NCBI RefSeq assembly: GCF_030503735.1 | Contig: NZ_CP073096.1 | Span: 434,001-498,000 of the forward strand | Direction of reading: 5' to 3' | Source: Corynebacterium tuberculostearicum | GTDB lineage: Bacteria; Actinomycetota; Actinomycetes; Mycobacteriales; Mycobacteriaceae | DNA: 64,000 nt | Part shown: piece after piece, positions 46,805-56,831 of the stretch | Layout of the letters: each line of letters starts with the position of its first letter | Position numbering within the stretch: the stretch's first letter is position 1 | Translations under genes and position numbers: made by a program | Notes under the pieces: generated by a model | Told to the model about the DNA's origin: nothing | The model's database searches: none | Seen by the model: only the letters and a program-made list of their open reading frames with translations

Positions 46805-47713
46805 ATGAGCACAGGTATGACAGCAAAGACTGGCGTCGACACCTTTGGGCGCATCGGTGTCGCCATGGTCACCCCTTTTGATCGTGACGGTGCACTGGAC
46901 GTTGCCGCAGGTCGTCGCCTAGCAGCTCATCTCGTTGACAATGGCGTTGATTCGCTCATCCTTGGTGGAACCACGGGCGAGTCACCGACAACGTCGGTAG
47001 AAGAGAAGCTGGAGCTGCTCAAAGCCGTAAAGGAAGAAGTAGGAGACCGTGCAAAGCTTTGTGCCGGTGCCGGAACGAATGACACCGCTGCCTCCATTAA
47101 ATTGGCTAAGGCTACCGCTGAGGCGGGCGCCGATAGTCTTTTGGTGGTTACTCCTTACTACTCAAAGCCTTCTCAACAGGGCGTTTACGAGCACTTTGCA
47201 GCGATTGCTCAGGCCACGGATCTACCGATCTGTGTCTATGACATCCCTGGCCGCTCGGGCATCCCAGTAGCGGCGGATACTCTCCGCCGCTTTGCGGATT
47301 TGCCGACCATCCAAGCCGTAAAGGACGCTAAGGGCGACCTTCCTGCGGCCGCAGAACTCATCCAAGAAACCGGTTTGGCCTGGTATTCCGGTGATGATCC
47401 GATTAACCTGCCGTGGCTTTCCCTCGGCGCATCTGGTTTCATCTCCGTCATCGGCCATGTTGCACCGCGTGCCTTGGCAGAACTTTATGAAGCTTTCGAC
47501 GCGGGCGATATAGCCCGCGCCCGAGAAATCAATGTCACTACGCTCCTTCCGCTGACCCATGCACAAGCTCGGTTAGGCGGAGCGACATTTGCAAAGGAAG
47601 CCCTGCGCCTGCAGGGCATCGAAGTTGGCGATACCCGTCTTCCCGTAACCGCCGCGAGCGAAGAGGAACGCGAGGTACTTCGCCGTGATCTGGAACAATC
47701 TGGAGTCCTCTAA
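46805..47713 (+). CDS. dapA: 4-hydroxy-tetrahydrodipicolinate synthase
   Basis: A 302-residue TIM-barrel enzyme condensing pyruvate with aspartate semialdehyde, the entry to lysine and diaminopimelate. GGTTGESPT, the Tyr in [18 protein letters not shown] and the Schiff-base Lys in QAVKDAKGD are all present. The ATG at 46805 follows a -10 element; the in-frame TTG at 46796 is less likely. rnj starts 2 nt after its stop. Confidence 0.95.
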   Translation: MSTGMTAKTGVDTFGRIGVAMVTPFDRDGALDVAAGRRLAAHLVDNGVDSLILGGTTGESPTTSVEEKLELLKAVKEEVGDRAKLCAGAGTNDTAASIKLAKATAEAGADSLLVVTPYYSKPSQQGVYEHFAAIAQATDLPICVYDIPGRSGIPVAADTLRRFADLPTIQAVKDAKGDLPAAAELIQETGLAWYSGDDPINLPWLSLGASGFISVIGHVAPRALAELYEAFDAGDIARAREINVTTLLPLTHAQARLGGATFAKEALRLQGIEVGDTRLPVTAASEEEREVLRRDLEQSGVL

Positions 47714-47715
47714 GA

Positions 47716-49845
47716 ATGAATGAACCCCGTAACCGTTCCCGCAAGGTGACCCGCAAGGCGGGCCCACCGGCGGAAAACGAAACCGCCTCCAACGAGGCGG
47801 CTTCGCCAGTTTTCCAAGCACCAGCGAGCGATGCTGGCAATTCGACCTCGGATAATTCCGCACAAGGCGAAAAGGACAACTCTGGCAAGAAGAACTCTTC
47901 CGATAACCACAACGATGGTGGCGGCAATAACCGCCGCTCCCGTTCCCGTGGCAGCCGAGGCCGTGGCCGTGGTGGAAATGGCAATGGCAACAATCACGGT
48001 GGGAACAATCACCACGGTGGAAATAATAAGAATGGCAACGGCAAGGGCCGCGGCCGTAATAATCGTGCACGCCGCAATGTGCCCAAATCCATGCAGGGCG
48101 CGGATCTGACCAAGCGCCTGCCAGAACCACCAAAGCAGCCGAAGGATGCCTTGCGCATCTATGCTTTGGGCGGTATCTCGGAGATCGGCCGAAATATGAC
48201 GGTCTTCGAGTACGGCGACGACCTCATCATCATTGACTGCGGTGTGCTCTTCCCATCCTCTGGTGAGCCAGGCGTGGACCTCATCCTGCCTGACTTCGGT
48301 CCCATTGAGAAGAAGATCCACAAGGTCAAGGCCCTCGTCGTTACCCACGCACACGAGGATCACATTGGTGCAATCCCGTGGCTGCTCAAGCTGCGCCCGG
48401 ATATCCCGATCGTTGCTTCTCGTTTCACCATCGCACTGATCGCTGCGAAGTGTAAGGAGCACCGCCAAAAGCCGAAGTTTGTCGAGGTTAATGAAAAGTC
48501 CGACGTAACATACGGCCCGTTCCGCGTTCGCTTCTGGGCAGTAAACCACTCGGTGCCGGATGCTTTGGGCATCATGTTGGGCACGCCTGCCGGAAATATC
48601 ATCCATACCGGTGATATCAAGCTGGATCAGACCCCGCTGGATAACCGGCCGACGGATTTGCCGGCATTGTCCCGTTATGGCGACGAGGGCGTTGACCTCA
48701 TGCTGTGCGATTCCACGAATGCCACTGTGCCTGGTGTCTCTGCCTCCGAAGGCGACATTCCGGCCAACTTCAAGCGCCTTGTATCTGGCGCTAAACAGCG
48801 CGTAATCTTAGCTTCTTTCGCCTCCAACGTTTACCGCGTTCAGGCCGCCATCGACGCTGCCGTGGCAAACGGTCGCAAGGTGGCTTTTAATGGCCGCTCG
48901 ATGATGCGCAACATGGAAATCGCGGAAAAGATGGGCTTCTTGAAGGTCCCACGCGGCACGATCATCCCCATTGATGAGGCTGCCAAGATGGCTCCGCACA
49001 AGACAATGCTGATTACCACCGGTACACAGGGTGAGCCGATGGCCGCCTTGTCCCGCATGGCGCGCCGTGAACATCGTCAGATCACAGTGCGCGATGGAGA
49101 TACCATTATCTTCTCCTCCTCGCTCATTCCGGGCAACGAGGAAGCCGTCTACGGTGTCATCAATATGCTGTCCCAGATCGGTGCCAACGTCATTACTAAC
49201 CAGGACGTAAAGGTGCACGCTTCCGGCCACGGTTATGCCGGCGAGCTGCTCTTCCTGTACAACGCCGCACGTCCGCGCAACGCCATGCCTGTCCACGGCG
49301 AATGGCGTCACCTACGCGCCAATAAGGAATTGGCCATCTCCACCGGTGTGGACCGCGACCGTACTGTGCTGGCACAAAATGGCGTTGTTGTAGACCTGCG
49401 CAAGGGTCGCGCCGAGGTTGTTGGTCAGATGCAGGTGGGCAACCTGTACGTTGATGGCGTTTCTATGGGCGATGTGGATGCGGATACCTTGGCTGACCGC
49501 ACCAACCTGGGAACCGGCGGCGTAGTATCTATTACCTGTGTGATTGATAACCGCACCTCGCGCCTGCTAGAGCACCCCACGGTATCTACCACGGGCTTCT
49601 CCGATGATGACCGCGGCATCGTGCCGGAGGTTGCGGAGATGGTGGAAAACACCATGAACGATCTAGCCGCAGAGGGCGAGAACGATACCTACCGCATGGT
49701 GCAGAAGCTGCGCCGCAAGGTCGCCAAGCTCATGGACACGAAGTACAAGCGCGAACCAGTCATCCTGCCGACCATTGTGCCGACCAACTCCGGACCTTTG
49801 GTCACCGATGATGAGGACGTTGATGCCTCTCGTGAGTCCCTGTAG
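47716..49845 (+). CDS. rnj: Ribonuclease J
   Basis: A 709-residue metallo-beta-lactamase/beta-CASP nuclease for mRNA decay and rRNA processing. The first ~130 residues are a disordered basic extension with RSRGSRGRGRGG and Asn/His/Gly repeats. The catalytic core has LGGISEIGRNM, the zinc motif THAHEDHIGAIPW (about 211-223), NHSVPDA and HTGDIKLD, then the beta-CASP region with HASGHGYAGEL. The C-terminal dimer domain is at about 550-700. It probably shares RNA decay with PNPase. Confidence 0.96.
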   Translation: MNEPRNRSRKVTRKAGPPAENETASNEAASPVFQAPASDAGNSTSDNSAQGEKDNSGKKNSSDNHNDGGGNNRRSRSRGSRGRGRGGNGNGNNHGGNNHHGGNNKNGNGKGRGRNNRARRNVPKSMQGADLTKRLPEPPKQPKDALRIYALGGISEIGRNMTVFEYGDDLIIIDCGVLFPSSGEPGVDLILPDFGPIEKKIHKVKALVVTHAHEDHIGAIPWLLKLRPDIPIVASRFTIALIAAKCKEHRQKPKFVEVNEKSDVTYGPFRVRFWAVNHSVPDALGIMLGTPAGNIIHTGDIKLDQTPLDNRPTDLPALSRYGDEGVDLMLCDSTNATVPGVSASEGDIPANFKRLVSGAKQRVILASFASNVYRVQAAIDAAVANGRKVAFNGRSMMRNMEIAEKMGFLKVPRGTIIPIDEAAKMAPHKTMLITTGTQGEPMAALSRMARREHRQITVRDGDTIIFSSSLIPGNEEAVYGVINMLSQIGANVITNQDVKVHASGHGYAGELLFLYNAARPRNAMPVHGEWRHLRANKELAISTGVDRDRTVLAQNGVVVDLRKGRAEVVGQMQVGNLYVDGVSMGDVDADTLADRTNLGTGGVVSITCVIDNRTSRLLEHPTVSTTGFSDDDRGIVPEVAEMVENTMNDLAAEGENDTYRMVQKLRRKVAKLMDTKYKREPVILPTIVPTNSGPLVTDDEDVDASRESL

Positions 49846-49876
49846 CTAGCGAGGTAGCCTCACGCTAAGCGTGACT

Positions 49877-49925
49877 AAGCCCCAGCATGCCTGCTAAATC
49901 GGTATGCTGGGGCTTATGTCTTTTT
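49877..49925 (+). terminator. Rho-independent terminator of rnj overlapping the next promoter and start
   Basis: AAGCCCCAGCAT (49877-49888) and ATGCTGGGGCTT (49904-49915) form a perfect 12-bp stem. The following T-rich tract, with TCTTTTTC (49918-49925), is already coding sequence of the next gene, whose ATG is at 49916. Confidence 0.8.
49903..49908 (+). promoter_or_regulatory. -10 element, leaderless start of the TIGR03085 gene
   Basis: TATGCT ends 7 nt before the ATG at 49916 and lies in the descending arm of the rnj terminator. Confidence 0.5.
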
Positions 49926-50539
49926 CTTCGGCTGAGCGCGCCAAGATGGTAGCGCTATTTCATAAGCTTGGCCCCGACGCCCCAACCTTGTGTGAGTGCT
50001 GGACTACTCGTGACCTTGCCGTACATCTGTGGTTGCGGGAAAATCGCCCGGATGCGGCCGCCGGAATCTTCTTGAACGGACTTTCCGGCCACCTCGAAAA
50101 GCAATCGCGAAAGATCGCCGCGCGAGATTTCGATGAGCTTGTAGATGACTGGGGGAGGGGACCGGCCTCTTATAACCCGGTCCGGTTCGTAGATGCACAG
50201 CAGAACTTTGTGGAGCACTTTGTCCACCATGAAGACATTCGCCGCGCTAATGGCATGGGGCCGCGTAACTTTTCGGCGCGGATTCAACAGCAGATGCATG
50301 GCTACCTAAAACTCTTGGCTAAAGCGACGTTGCGCAAGTCTGATCGTCCAGTGATACTGCAACCGGAAGGACTGCCGCGAATTGTGGCAGCGGATAAACA
50401 CGGGGTAGCAGAAAAGGGCGATGCTGTGGTCCGCGTTGCCGGAGAGGTTGGGGAACTTCTCCTCTGGTGCTTCGGGCGCGATGCTGCCGAAATTTCCCTT
50501 GAGGGAGATGTAGCAGCAATCGCAAAGTCAACCGTCTAG
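49916..50539 (+). CDS. TIGR03085 family metal-binding protein (DinB/mycothiol-like fold)
   Basis: A 207-residue protein. Its start, FSSAERAKMVALFHKLGPDAPTLCECWTTRDLAVHLWLREN, has the helical layout of maleylpyruvate isomerase/DinB-type proteins with His in LAVHLW; EHFVHHEDIRRANG gives the other two His ligands. I recognise the actinobacterial TIGR03085 family; many relatives use mycothiol, which fits this organism, but the reaction is unknown. The start is at the ATG at 49916. Confidence 0.78.
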   Translation: MSFSSAERAKMVALFHKLGPDAPTLCECWTTRDLAVHLWLRENRPDAAAGIFLNGLSGHLEKQSRKIAARDFDELVDDWGRGPASYNPVRFVDAQQNFVEHFVHHEDIRRANGMGPRNFSARIQQQMHGYLKLLAKATLRKSDRPVILQPEGLPRIVAADKHGVAEKGDAVVRVAGEVGELLLWCFGRDAAEISLEGDVAAIAKSTV

Positions 50540-50658
50540 GGTTGATTTATGCGTTGGCTGACGATTGTTAGCCACTCTGGGGAGGACTGCCGCCGGAAAG
50601 CGGCTCCAGACGCATCGGGGAACGCGTGTGGCTAATGTGAATTAGGAGGCTGCCGGGT

Positions 50659-50664
50659 TAAAGT
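50659..50664 (+). promoter_or_regulatory. -10 element, leaderless start of ftsK
   Basis: TAAAGT ends 6 nt before the ATG at 50671. Confidence 0.4.
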
Positions 50665-50670
50665 AGAGGC

Positions 50671-53600
50671 ATGTCTGTCAAAAATGCCTCTTCGCGCGGA
50701 ACGCGCCGAAAGTCGAACCGTTCACGGCCATCCGGCCGTAGCCAGTCTGGTGCTGGCATGCCGGAAACCTTGGCTATGACGTCCTCGCATCGGCGCGCTG
50801 CGGCGACCTCGCAGGAGCGTACGGGCAGTGCGTTCCGGGCCGTCGGCAAGGGCTTGGGGGCCGTGTTTGGTGCCACGGCGCGCGGCATGGGCAATATGGC
50901 TCGCGGCGTAAGCCATGGTGTTGCGGGCCTCAAGCCAAGCGAAGATGCATATGACACTGAGCAGTACGAGACGACGAGGGAGCCAGAAGAAATTTCTGCA
51001 CGCGGGGAGAAGAAGAAAAAGAGCAAGGTTACTCGCGCTCGCGATGTAGCTGCGGAAGAGGACGTTTCTGCCATGGCAGTCGGCGAGTCAGAATCGCGTG
51101 GAATCCAGGTGAAAAACCCTGACGCGGTTGCTCTCGTGCTTATTGGCATTTCCATCGTGCTTGCAGCAACTGTATGGTTTGGCGTTGCCGGCCAAGTAGG
51201 CGCCTGGGTGGGCAATCTTGTTCGCTACGTCATTGGTGCGGGTGCCTGGGTACTCCCCGTGGCGCTGGTAGCTCTAGCGATCGCCCTGATGATGGATATT
51301 TCTGGGCCAGCGGGGCACTTTAAACCACGCATCGTAGGCGGAACCAGCATCATTGTCCTAGCAATGCTCAGCCTGATTCACATTTTTGCCGGAACTCCGG
51401 AGTTGGGCTTTACCCCGGATAGTGCTGGTGGTGCCGGTGGCGTCATCGGCTACGCCATCGGCGGCCTTTTGGAAACGGCTTTTACTTCCTTCGTTGCGGT
51501 ACCGCTGCTTTTCCTCGTCATTATCTATGGCGCTTTGCTAGTTACGGGTATTACTATCCGCGAGGCCTATGAGTTGGTAGCTGGGGCCATCCGTGCTGCC
51601 TTCTCCCGGTTTGGTGGCTCCGATGAGGATTATTATGAGGACGGAGACGATGACCTTTACGGCCACGTCACCGGCGATATTGATGATATTGCGGAAGGGC
51701 GCGAGCGTAGCGAGCGCCCAGCCCGTCCTGCTACCAAGCGTCGCTCTTCCGGCCGGGATGGGAGCGGGAGCCGCAGCGCTTTCCGACGCCGCAATGAAGA
51801 TGCCGCTCCACGCGGTTCCTCCTATCCAGTGGAGTCCCCAGCCACGGATGAACAAGAGAATGCAACTCGAGCATTTACCGCAGCCACCCGTGCTGGGTAT
51901 CAGGCTATTCCCTCTGCCGCCGAGGACTCCAGCGCTCGCGACATCGGCGATACCGATGAGATTCCCGTGGTAAATGACTCCGCTTCTGCTCCGGCGCAAC
52001 CATCTGCTGCGGAACCAGAGCCGACCCGAGCTTTGGGCACTACCCGCCGCCCTAACGCTGGCGCTGCTCACTCGAATACTGCAGCAGACACGGCCAGCGG
52101 CTCCGTCATGGGCTCGGCCGCTGGTGCTGCAGCCGGCGCCGCTGGTGCTGCGGGTGCAGCAAGTGGCGCAGCGAAATCTGCCTCCATAGGAGCCGCAGGT
52201 GCGGCAGGTGCGGCAGGTGCGGCGGCAGCTGGTGCAGCAACCGGTGCTGCAGGTTCCGCAGTAGAAAATGGAGCTGACGCGGTCTCGTCTGCCCACGAAA
52301 AGGCGCGCCAACTCTTCCGTGAGCGCTCTGGGCGCGACGCCACGACCGGCGCACAGGTGGACGCGGCCGAGTCAGTGGGCGATTCAGCCGCAGCTTCGGA
52401 GTCTTCCGCAGCTCCGGCTCCTGCTGCCCAGTTCGGTAATGAGAACTACGCGGTTCCCACAACAGACCTGCTTACCCCGGGTACTCCCGCCAAGGAACGC
52501 ACCGAGATTAATGACCGCATTATCGAGGCCATTACTGATGTCTTTGAAGAGTTCAAGGTAGATGCCCAAGTAACCGGCTTTAGCCGCGGTCCCACGGTCA
52601 CCCGTTACGAGATCGAGTTGGGGCCTGGCGTTAAGGTATCCAAGATTACGAACCTGCAGTCGAACCTTGCCTATGCTGTCGCAACGGATAACCTCCGCTT
52701 GTTGACGCCGATTCCAGGCAAGTCCGCAGTAGGTATTGAGGTACCCAACCCGGACCGCGAGATGGTTCACCTACGTGAGGTGCTTGACGCACCGAGCATG
52801 ACCAGTTCCCCGGATCCCATGCTTATTGGCTTGGGCAAGGACATTGAAGGCGAATACACCTCTTTCTCGGTGCAGAAGATGCCGCACCTGCTGGTCGCCG
52901 GTGCCACCGGTTCTGGTAAGTCCGCTTTTGTGAATTCCATGTTGGTCTCGCTGCTTACCCGCGCCACTCCAGAGCAAGTACGTCTTATCCTGGTGGACCC
53001 GAAGATGGTGGAGCTTACCCCGTACGAGGGTATTCCACATCTGATTACTCCTATCATCACCCAGCCCAAGAAGGCGGCAGCAGCCCTGCAGTGGCTGGTG
53101 GAGGAGATGGAGCAGCGCTACATGGATATGAAGGCTGCTCGCGTACGCAAGATCGAGGACTATAACCGCAAGGTCGTCTCTGGCGAATACCAGGCGCCAG
53201 CAGGCTCCGAGCGTGAGGTTCGCCCGTACCCGTACATCGTGTGCGTCGTCGACGAGCTGGCGGATCTGATGATGACCGCGCCGAAGGAAATCGAGGACTC
53301 CATCGTCCGCATTACCCAAAAGGCGCGTGCGGCCGGTATTCACCTCGTTCTGGCGACCCAGCGCCCATCGGTCGACGTTGTGACCGGCCTGATCAAGACC
53401 AACGTTCCATCCCGCCTTGCCTTCGCTACGTCCTCATTGACCGACTCGCGCGTTATCTTGGACCAAGGTGGCGCTGAAAAGCTCATCGGTATGGGTGATG
53501 GTCTCTTTATCCCGCAGGGCAAGCGTCCAGTGCGAATGCAAGGTGCCTTTGTCTCCGATGACGAGGTTATGGCTGTCGTCGATGCCGCCAAGTCGCAAGC

Positions 53601-54081
53601 TGCACCAAACTATACCGAGGGCGTGACCGAGGAAAAGCAGACTGAGGCCAAGAAGGAAATTGACGAGGAAATCGGCAAGGATATGGATGATCTCCTCGAA
53701 GCGGTCGAGCTAGTTGTCACCGCTCAGCTGGGCTCGACTTCGATGCTCCAGCGCAAGCTCCGTATCGGCTTTGCCAAGGCCGGTCGCCTCATGGACCTCA
53801 TGGAATCCCGCGGCGTCGTCGGCCCATCAGAAGGCTCCAAGGCCCGGGAGGTACTGGTAAAGCCAGAAGAGCTGGATACGATCATTTGGATGATCAAGGG
53901 CGCTGATCCTGCCGAGGCGCCGAAGGAAATTCAGGAGGAGATGCAACAGCAGGAGCAGGATGATGCCGCCGCTACTTCCGATGCCGACTCTTCTGCAAGC
54001 TCCGATTCTTCCCCGCAGGGCGACGCCGGGGACACCCGTACCGTCCAGGCAACGTATAACCCTTCGGCAGGTGCCTTCTAA
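50671..54081 (+). CDS. ftsK: DNA translocase FtsK
   Basis: A 1136-residue division protein that pumps chromosome DNA through the septum. A basic N-terminus (1-~145) is followed by four transmembrane segments (about 150-310), then an acidic and very Ala/Gly-rich linker (about 320-595, with an [14 protein letters not shown] stretch). The motor domain has [20 protein letters not shown], Walker A GATGSGKS (744-751) and VDELADLMM (Walker B), then the C-terminal gamma winged helix from about residue 1010. Ends in a short acidic, Ser-rich tail. Confidence 0.95.
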   Translation: MSVKNASSRGTRRKSNRSRPSGRSQSGAGMPETLAMTSSHRRAAATSQERTGSAFRAVGKGLGAVFGATARGMGNMARGVSHGVAGLKPSEDAYDTEQYETTREPEEISARGEKKKKSKVTRARDVAAEEDVSAMAVGESESRGIQVKNPDAVALVLIGISIVLAATVWFGVAGQVGAWVGNLVRYVIGAGAWVLPVALVALAIALMMDISGPAGHFKPRIVGGTSIIVLAMLSLIHIFAGTPELGFTPDSAGGAGGVIGYAIGGLLETAFTSFVAVPLLFLVIIYGALLVTGITIREAYELVAGAIRAAFSRFGGSDEDYYEDGDDDLYGHVTGDIDDIAEGRERSERPARPATKRRSSGRDGSGSRSAFRRRNEDAAPRGSSYPVESPATDEQENATRAFTAATRAGYQAIPSAAEDSSARDIGDTDEIPVVNDSASAPAQPSAAEPEPTRALGTTRRPNAGAAHSNTAADTASGSVMGSAAGAAAGAAGAAGAASGAAKSASIGAAGAAGAAGAAAAGAATGAAGSAVENGADAVSSAHEKARQLFRERSGRDATTGAQVDAAESVGDSAAASESSAAPAPAAQFGNENYAVPTTDLLTPGTPAKERTEINDRIIEAITDVFEEFKVDAQVTGFSRGPTVTRYEIELGPGVKVSKITNLQSNLAYAVATDNLRLLTPIPGKSAVGIEVPNPDREMVHLREVLDAPSMTSSPDPMLIGLGKDIEGEYTSFSVQKMPHLLVAGATGSGKSAFVNSMLVSLLTRATPEQVRLILVDPKMVELTPYEGIPHLITPIITQPKKAAAALQWLVEEMEQRYMDMKAARVRKIEDYNRKVVSGEYQAPAGSEREVRPYPYIVCVVDELADLMMTAPKEIEDSIVRITQKARAAGIHLVLATQRPSVDVVTGLIKTNVPSRLAFATSSLTDSRVILDQGGAEKLIGMGDGLFIPQGKRPVRMQGAFVSDDEVMAVVDAAKSQAAPNYTEGVTEEKQTEAKKEIDEEIGKDMDDLLEAVELVVTAQLGSTSMLQRKLRIGFAKAGRLMDLMESRGVVGPSEGSKAREVLVKPEELDTIIWMIKGADPAEAPKEIQEEMQQQEQDDAAATSDADSSASSDSSPQGDAGDTRTVQATYNPSAGAF

Positions 54082-54102
54082 GATCGTGTAGAGTCGGACG
54101 GG

Positions 54103-54241
54103 TCTTGGAGGGGAGTACCCCATCCTTCGGCATTGATCGTCAGCACGGAAGCGTTACGCTCCCGGTCGTGCCGGCCCGGCTACATTCCAGCAGCTGGGCG
54201 GGGGAGACCTCCGGTCACTTTGTTGTATCTTCGACCGGAGG
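54103..54241 (+). promoter_or_regulatory. yybP-ykoY manganese riboswitch controlling terC
   Basis: The leader has the 5' motif GGAGGGGAGUA (from 54107) and the 3' motif GGGGGAGACCUCCGG (from 54200) typical of the actinobacterial yybP-ykoY class, upstream of its usual target, terC. P1 is GGAGG (54107-54111) with CCTCC (54208-54212). The same 3' strand, CCTCCGGTC (54208-54216), can also pair with GACCGGAGG (54233-54241), which contains the terC ribosome-binding site. With Mn2+ bound, P1 would form and free the site; without it, translation is blocked. Confidence 0.82.
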
Positions 54242-54250
54242 GATGTACCA

Positions 54251-55372
54251 ATGCATGTGCCATTGTGGATCTGGGCGATTTCCATCGTCATCATTCTCGG
54301 ATTTTTTGTTTTTGATTTCTTCTCCCACGTGCGCACCCCGCACGAACCCACGCTAAAAGAATCAGGGTTCTGGACGCTATTCTACGTTGGCATCGCCCTA
54401 CTTTTTGGTGCCGGCGTGTGGGCCATTTGGGACCACGAACACGGCATCCAATACCTCACGGGTTACGTAACAGAAAAAGCGCTATCCGTAGATAACCTCT
54501 TTGTCTTTGCGCTCATCATGGGCGCCTTCAAAATCCCGCGCAAGTACCAACAAAAGGTATTGCTCATCGGTATCGTCATTGCCTTGGCATGCCGCCTAGT
54601 ATTCATCCTTTTGGGTGCTGCGGTCATCGCTGCGTGGTCCGATATCTTCTACCTTTTCGCGATATTCCTCATCTACACGGCTATTAAGCTCATCGTGGAT
54701 GAGATTCGGGACGCCCCCGAAACCGATCCCAATGACATGGGCATTATCAAGCTGATCCGCAAGGTAGTCCACGTCACCCCGCGCTACCACGGCGATAGGC
54801 TTACTCACCGCGTGGAAGATTCCTTGGGCAAGCGTAAATTCGCGTTCACCCCGCTGTTTATAGCCTTGGTGTCTATTGGTCTCATCGACGTGATGTTTGC
54901 CTTCGACTCCATTCCGGCCATCTACGGCATTACGTCAGAAGCGTTCTTGGTCTTTACCACCAATGCCTTCTCCCTGATGGGATTGCGCCAGATGTACTTC
55001 CTGCTTGATGGTCTGCTGGATCGTTTGGTGTACCTGCCCTATGGCTTGGGCATTATCTTGGGCTTTATTGGTGTAAAGCTAATGTTCCACGCGCTGCATG
55101 AGAATAACCTGTCATTTGTTAACGGCGGCGAGAACATGGAGTCCATCCCAGAATTTTCCACCATCACCTCTCTCATCGTGATTGTGGGCGTACTGGTTAT
55201 TACGGTTATCGCCTCGATTATTAAGAATAAGCGCGATGAGAACCAAGGCGGAGTACCGGTATCGCACAATCACTTTGATTGGGACGAGGAAGGAAATAAG
55301 ATCGTCCGCAATAAGAAAGGCGACTACTTGGGCAAGGCCGAAGACCTACCCAAGAAAGAGTTGCCGCACTAA
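54251..55372 (+). CDS. TerC family membrane protein, probable manganese exporter
   Basis: A 373-residue membrane protein with about nine helices. It has the TerC signatures EKALSVDNLFVFALIM and IDVMFAFDSIPAIYGIT, each with acidic residues inside membrane segments, plus a cytoplasmic loop and a polar C-terminal tail (about 320-373). Relatives under yybP-ykoY control (Alx, YkoY) export Mn2+, so the same role is likely. GGAGGG lies about 8 nt before the ATG. It ends 4 bases into the convergent YciI gene. Confidence 0.85.
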   Translation: MHVPLWIWAISIVIILGFFVFDFFSHVRTPHEPTLKESGFWTLFYVGIALLFGAGVWAIWDHEHGIQYLTGYVTEKALSVDNLFVFALIMGAFKIPRKYQQKVLLIGIVIALACRLVFILLGAAVIAAWSDIFYLFAIFLIYTAIKLIVDEIRDAPETDPNDMGIIKLIRKVVHVTPRYHGDRLTHRVEDSLGKRKFAFTPLFIALVSIGLIDVMFAFDSIPAIYGITSEAFLVFTTNAFSLMGLRQMYFLLDGLLDRLVYLPYGLGIILGFIGVKLMFHALHENNLSFVNGGENMESIPEFSTITSLIVIVGVLVITVIASIIKNKRDENQGGVPVSHNHFDWDEEGNKIVRNKKGDYLGKAEDLPKKELPH

Positions 55373-55656
55373 AAGCGGGCGTTGACCGGATTCCATTCGC
55401 GGAAGCTACGGCCGGTGATGCAGCCGGCCTGGTAGAAGGGGTCATTGTCCATGAGGGCAATGGCATCGGCGACCACGGCGTCGTCGCCAAGCCCCACGAT
55501 GATAAGCGCTCCTCCCTTGGAATCCGTCAATGGGCCGGTGGCAATGATGGTGCCCTCCTCAAAAAGCTGCGCAGTAAATTCGCGGTGCGCTGGGCGGGCC
55601 TTGGCAACCTCTGGGCTTTTGGGGTTGTAGTCATAGCTAACTGCAAAATACTTCAT
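55369..55656 (-). CDS. YciI family protein
   Basis: A 95-residue ferredoxin-like fold protein starting MKYFAVSYDYNP, with His/Asp-containing ARPAHREFTAQLFEEGTIIATGPL, and DNDPFYQAGCITG. This is a small family of uncertain function related to dehalogenase-like and muconolactone isomerase folds. The ATG at 55656 is preceded by a -10 element; the longer frame to 55797 overlaps pgsA and is rejected. Confidence 0.85.
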   Translation of the reverse strand: MKYFAVSYDYNPKSPEVAKARPAHREFTAQLFEEGTIIATGPLTDSKGGALIIVGLGDDAVVADAIALMDNDPFYQAGCITGRSFREWNPVNARF

Positions 55657-55663
55657 GATTCGC

Positions 55664-55669
55664 ATTTTA
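55664..55669 (-). promoter_or_regulatory. -10 element, leaderless start of the YciI gene
   Basis: TAAAAT on the minus strand ends 7 nt before the ATG at 55656. Confidence 0.55.
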
Positions 55670-55711
55670 AATTGCCGAGGCCTCCAAGCGCAGGCCCTTA
55701 GCGCTAACAGG

Positions 55712-55717
55712 TAGTAT
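55712..55717 (+). promoter_or_regulatory. -10 element, leaderless start of pgsA
   Basis: TAGTAT ends 7 nt before the GTG at 55725; this decides that start over the ATG at 55716. Confidence 0.5.
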
Positions 55718-55724
55718 GTATAGC

Positions 55725-56300
55725 GTGAATCAACCCGGAACACAGTCAGCGCAATCCTCGGATGTGAATCCGCAGGTGTCCAATTGGAACCTGCCAAATA
55801 TTCTCACCAGCCTGCGCATTCTTTTCATTCCGGTATTTGCATGGCTGGTCATTGCAGACCACGAATGGTGGGCCTTTGGCCTATTTGCAGCCTTAATGCT
55901 GACGGATAAGCTCGACGGTGACATTGCTCGCGCCCGCGGCCTTATCACTAACTTCGGAAAAATCGCCGATCCCATTGCGGATAAAGCGCTTATGACCACC
56001 GCACTGGTATGCCTCAATATCATTGGGGTGCTGCCGGTGTGGATAACCGTAGTGATTCTCATCCGTGAATTTGGCATTACAATCTGGCGAATGGTTTTGC
56101 TGCGCCGCGGAAAGGTAGTGCCTGCTTCTAAGGGCGGCAAGTTGAAGACCGTTTTGCAATCTGTGGCTGTAGGGCTGTACTTGTGGCCGCTGCCAGACTG
56201 GATGAATATCCCCACTTTCTTAGTCATGCTCTTGGCAGCAGTGGTCACGGTGTTTACCGGTGTGCAGTACCTCATCGATGGCAAAAAGCAGAATAGCTAG
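55725..56300 (+). CDS. pgsA: CDP-diacylglycerol-glycerol-3-phosphate 3-phosphatidyltransferase
   Basis: A 191-residue membrane enzyme making phosphatidylglycerol phosphate. The CDP-alcohol phosphotransferase motif is present as DKLDGDIARARGLITNFGKIADPIADK, with four helices around it. First gene of the pgsA-cinA-clgR operon, the order seen around Rv2746c-Rv2745c in mycobacteria. In-frame ATG at 55716 would overlap its own -10 element. Confidence 0.92.
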   Translation: MNQPGTQSAQSSDVNPQVSNWNLPNILTSLRILFIPVFAWLVIADHEWWAFGLFAALMLTDKLDGDIARARGLITNFGKIADPIADKALMTTALVCLNIIGVLPVWITVVILIREFGITIWRMVLLRRGKVVPASKGGKLKTVLQSVAVGLYLWPLPDWMNIPTFLVMLLAAVVTVFTGVQYLIDGKKQNS

Positions 56301-56307
56301 CTAGACC

Positions 56308-56805
56308 ATGAGTGCTGCGGCGACCAACCTTGTATCCGAGCTCACCCAGCGCGGGGAGACATTGTCATTCTGTGAGTCACTCACTGCTGGGTTGGCCAGC
56401 GCCACTGTGGCATCTGTCCCTGGAGCATCGGCTGTGTTGCGCGGTGGTCTCATAACGTATGCCACCGAGGTGAAATCGCACTTTTTGCGCCAGCCTGTGG
56501 CCGATATCGAAGCTGCCGGTGTTGTTTCTGGGGATACTGCCCTTGCTATGGCGCGTGCCGCAGTGGCAGAAACTGATGCGGACTGGGGGATAGGCCTTAC
56601 AGGAGTAGCAGGGCCAGACCGGCAAGAAGGCAAACCGGCGGGCACCGTCTATATCGGAATCTATTCCCCCAACGGAGTTGCCTGTTCCCAGTTGCTAACC
56701 GGGTTGGGCAAAGAGCGAAACGAAATCAGGGAAGCCACGGTCGTAGCCGCCTTGCGGCTACTGGGCTCAACTTTGGAAGAAAATCCGGTACTGCGGGAAC
56801 AATAA
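56308..56805 (+). CDS. cinA: CinA C-terminal domain protein (nicotinamide-nucleotide amidohydrolase)
   Basis: A 165-residue stand-alone CinA C domain (PncC), with [39 protein letters not shown] and GLTGVAGPD. It converts NMN to nicotinate mononucleotide in relatives. The N-terminal molybdopterin-like domain is absent, as in many stand-alone family members. It follows pgsA by 7 nt. Confidence 0.9.
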   Translation: MSAAATNLVSELTQRGETLSFCESLTAGLASATVASVPGASAVLRGGLITYATEVKSHFLRQPVADIEAAGVVSGDTALAMARAAVAETDADWGIGLTGVAGPDRQEGKPAGTVYIGIYSPNGVACSQLLTGLGKERNEIREATVVAALRLLGSTLEENPVLREQ

Positions 56806-56831
56806 CGGGACGAGGCGCGTTGACCATAGTG

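Noticed and set aside
51900-52300. Minus-strand frames opposite the FtsK linker
   Set aside because: Cys/Ser/Arg-rich translations of an Ala/Gly repeat region; not plausible proteins.
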